From the NCBI GenBank assembly GCA_030839105.1, contig JAUZEI010000497.1, positions 1 through 8,782 on the forward strand: a DNA stretch of 8,782 nt, read 5' to 3'. The notes beneath the pieces were generated by a model. It saw only the letters and a program-made list of their open reading frames with translations, did no database searches and was not told the origin of the DNA. Below, piece by piece: positions 7,189 through 8,782 of this stretch. The DNA is from Actinomycetota bacterium. Its GTDB lineage: Bacteria > Actinomycetota > Acidimicrobiia > IMCC26256 > PALSA-610. The first letter of the stretch is position 1. Each line of letters opens with the position of its first letter. A program made the translations under genes and the position numbers.

Positions 7189-8544
7189 TCATCGCTCGGG
7201 AGTGTCGGCGACGGCGTAGAGAGGCCACCGGCCGGGAACGCCTTTCAGCTCGCGTTCACCGCGCGCGTCGAAATGAATGCCCGACCCGACCGCGAGGTCG
7301 GTGACGGTGCGCGAGACCCATACGCTCGACGGTTCGGCGAGGGCCGCGATGCGCGCCGCGATGTGTACGCCCATTCCGGCGATGTCGTTGCCCCGGCGTT
7401 CGACCTCGCCGGTATGGACGCCGGTGCGCACCTCCAGTCCGAGTTGGCGCGAGCCGTCGCGGATCGCGCCGGCACACGCAACGGCCCGGGCCGGACCGTC
7501 GAACGTCGCAACGAAGCCGTCACCCGTGGTGTTGACCTCGACGCCTCCGAAGCGTCGCAACTGGCGGCGCACCGTGACGTCGAAGCGATCCAGCATCTCG
7601 CGCCAACGTTTGTCGCCGGAGGTTGCCAAGTGCTCGGTCGACGCGACGATGTCGGTGAACAGGATCGTCGACAGGAAGCGATTCGTGAGCGCGTGCGAGC
7701 GCGCGCCGGTGACGAACTCCTCGATCTCATCGAGCACCAGCGGCGCACTGTCCGACGCCCACCAGTAGTCGTCGGCGCCCGCGATCTCGGCCCACGTTGC
7801 GCCCGGGATGTGGTCGGCGACGTAGCGCCCGACCGCGACGCGGATGACCGACTCGTCGCGTAGATGTGCCACCAACGTCGGAACCTGGATGAGGGGCAAC
7901 GTCGCCCGCACGTCACTCTCCAAGGCGACGCGCAGCAGCGCCCGCGCAGTGGCGGGACTCGCACCTCGGCGCCCCGTCTCCTCCCACCACTGCCGAAACT
8001 GCGGATCGTGCGCCGCGCTCGGCGCAGCCGTGTACACCCAGTCGAGATCCGGTTCGGGCTTGATCAGCGCGGTGGACGTCTCGAGCGCCTCGTCGACAAC
8101 CGATGCGAGGAGCCCGATCGGATAGTCGACATCCCGCAGCGCGCGGGCGTACGCGTTCACGACTACGAGCGACTCCACCCGCTCCGGACGGGTTGCGGCG
8201 ATCAGTAGTCCGACAGGACTTGCTTCGGCCGACGCGAGTACCACCGCGCGCTCCGACCCGACTGCATCGAGCACGGCGATCGCGTCGTCTACCCATTGTT
8301 CGAGCGTCGGTGGGCTGCTCGGTGACACAGGGTCGGAGAGCCCGATTCCGCGACGATCGAATCGGATCAGCCGGCCGAGCGAGTTCAACCGGCTCATGCA
8401 GCGAGCCAGACGAGGCTCGTCTCCCATCGTGTCGACGGGAATGAACCCGTCCATCACGACCAGGACGTCCCGAGGTCCGAAACCCGTCTCCTCGTACGCA
8501 ATGTGTGCGCCCGTCGCCCGCGCGTATCGCACATTCCCCGTCAT
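7189..8544 (-). CDS. Alpha/beta-hydrolase-fold adenylyl cyclase, Rv1900c (LipJ)-like
   Basis: A 451-residue cytosolic class III cyclase fused to an alpha/beta-hydrolase fold, the layout and length of M. tuberculosis Rv1900c (about 462 residues). Hydrolase fold: about 1-280. Cyclase: about 290-445, starting at FLSTILFTDIVAS. Metal-binding D298 and D342 (NTTGDGF) are present. The substrate-selecting pair is N338 and D387, the same Asn/Asp choice reported for Rv1900c. The transition-state Arg is R398, while H394 takes the usual Asn place (GVHIAAR). It should act as a homodimer making cAMP. In the hydrolase part the elbow reads ASAEA (104-108), with A106 where G-x-S-x-G has Ser, and GADDYWW (from 256) has D259 where relatives have His. 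Only acid candidate D230 remains, so hydrolysis is doubtful and a sensor role is likelier. ATG 8544 fits relatives' N-termini. GTG 8550 and TTG 8580 (463 residues) are alternatives without a better ribosome site. Confidence 0.93.
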   Translation of the reverse strand: MTGNVRYARATGAHIAYEETGFGPRDVLVVMDGFIPVDTMGDEPRLARCMSRLNSLGRLIRFDRRGIGLSDPVSPSSPPTLEQWVDDAIAVLDAVGSERAVVLASAEASPVGLLIAATRPERVESLVVVNAYARALRDVDYPIGLLASVVDEALETSTALIKPEPDLDWVYTAAPSAAHDPQFRQWWEETGRRGASPATARALLRVALESDVRATLPLIQVPTLVAHLRDESVIRVAVGRYVADHIPGATWAEIAGADDYWWASDSAPLVLDEIEEFVTGARSHALTNRFLSTILFTDIVASTEHLATSGDKRWREMLDRFDVTVRRQLRRFGGVEVNTTGDGFVATFDGPARAVACAGAIRDGSRQLGLEVRTGVHTGEVERRGNDIAGMGVHIAARIAALAEPSSVWVSRTVTDLAVGSGIHFDARGERELKGVPGRWPLYAVADTPER

Positions 8545-8617
8545 CGCCACCAGGCTCGACGTTGAGTCCCGGCGTGTCAACGCGGTGCGGCAGTTGCGGT
8601 TGTCCCCAGGCTTTCGC

Positions 8618-8632
8618 GGCGCTCGAAGCGCC
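8618..8632 (-). terminator. Hairpin after the truncated reading frame
   Basis: GGCGCT-TCG-AGCGCC on the minus strand is a perfect 6-bp stem with a 3-base loop. It begins five bases after the TGA of the coding-like tail at 8638-8745 and lies upstream of the LipJ-like gene. No T-run follows. Its place just past a stop codon suggests a transcript end. Confidence 0.4.
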
Positions 8633-8637
8633 TCTGA

Positions 8638-8745
8638 TCAGACACGCGCGACGGCATCCTTCGCGAGTTGCGTGAGAAACGCGCGGTCGACCGGCTTCGT
8701 GTAGAACTCGCCATGGATCTCGATGGCGTTCTTGCCGAGTGTGGA
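8638..8745 (-). pseudogene. C-terminal remnant, possibly a receiver domain
   Basis: A 35-codon minus-strand frame ends in TGA at 8638-8640. An in-frame TGA at 8746-8748 bounds it upstream, and it contains no ATG or GTG start. Codons are strongly G/C-ended, and the peptide (NAIEIHGEFYTKPVDRAF, then LTQLAKDAVARV) reads like real protein. F-Y-T-K-P-V-D followed by an amphipathic helix resembles the end of response-regulator receiver domains, where Lys-Pro follows strand 5. It may be a decayed gene, a gene broken by a frameshift or sequencing error at about 8745, or chance. The same frame is open beyond the TGA to the window edge. The receiver identity is a guess from one motif. Confidence 0.3.
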
Positions 8746-8782
8746 TCAGGCCCGAGTGCGAGCGTCGAGCGTGGATACCGAG

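Noticed and set aside
6805..7863. 352-codon plus-strand frame
   Set aside because: It lies antisense to the Ig/Fn3 start and the cyclase domain of the LipJ-like gene. It has an Arg/Asp/Ala-rich composition typical of a shadow frame.
8545..8580. TTG start at 8580 giving a 463-residue LipJ-like protein
   Set aside because: No ribosome site precedes the TTG. The ATG at 8544 places VRYAR near the N-terminus as in related proteins. TTGACA at 8575-8580 (minus) could be a -35 box, but no -10 follows.
208..8745. Defence system, CRISPR array or mobile element
   Set aside because: No repeat-spacer pattern, transposase, integrase, nuclease, toxin or phage gene is present. The STAND NTPase is covalently joined to cyclase domains and fits cAMP signalling better than an Avs-type defence protein.

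Overview
The window is GC-rich and densely coding, with strong G/C preference at third codon positions. It carries two class III nucleotide cyclases of kinds common in Actinomycetota, one of them laid out like Mycobacterium tuberculosis Rv1900c (LipJ). The two exported proteins lack cell-wall sorting signals and lipoboxes. The best guess is a soil or freshwater actinobacterium, possibly from a poorly cultured class such as Thermoleophilia or Acidimicrobiia. This is inferred from gene content and base composition. There is no rRNA, tRNA, CRISPR array, transposase or phage gene to anchor it.

Layout, left to right: (1) 1-207, no gene, with a short hairpin after the first gene's stop. (2) 208-1329 (-), an exported GH99-like glycoside hydrolase. 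(3) 1330-1920, a 591-base divergent intergenic region with short repeats and a strong ribosome binding site for gene 2. (4) 1921-5745 (+), a 1274-residue protein with two cyclase domains, a STAND/AAA-type NTPase and TPR-like helices, the domain order of mammalian soluble adenylyl cyclase (sAC, ADCY10). (5) 5739-6992 (-), an exported Ig-like plus fibronectin III protein with an unrecognised Cys-containing C-terminal domain. Its stop overlaps the cyclase stop by 7 bases. (6) 6993-7188, a 196-base gap with a perfect 15-base dyad. (7) 7189-8544 (-), an alpha/beta-hydrolase-fold plus adenylyl cyclase fusion. (8) 8638-8745 (-), a coding-like tail that may be the end of a receiver domain, followed by a hairpin.

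The common theme is cyclic nucleotide signalling. The sAC-like protein appears to hold one composite active site split between two degenerate cyclase halves, joined to an NTPase/TPR sensor or scaffold. The LipJ-like protein joins a cyclase to a hydrolase fold that has lost its nucleophile Ser and catalytic His, so the fold may act as a ligand sensor. The two exported proteins could belong to a carbohydrate or surface programme, but only adjacency links them to the cyclases. I see no operon that ties all four together.
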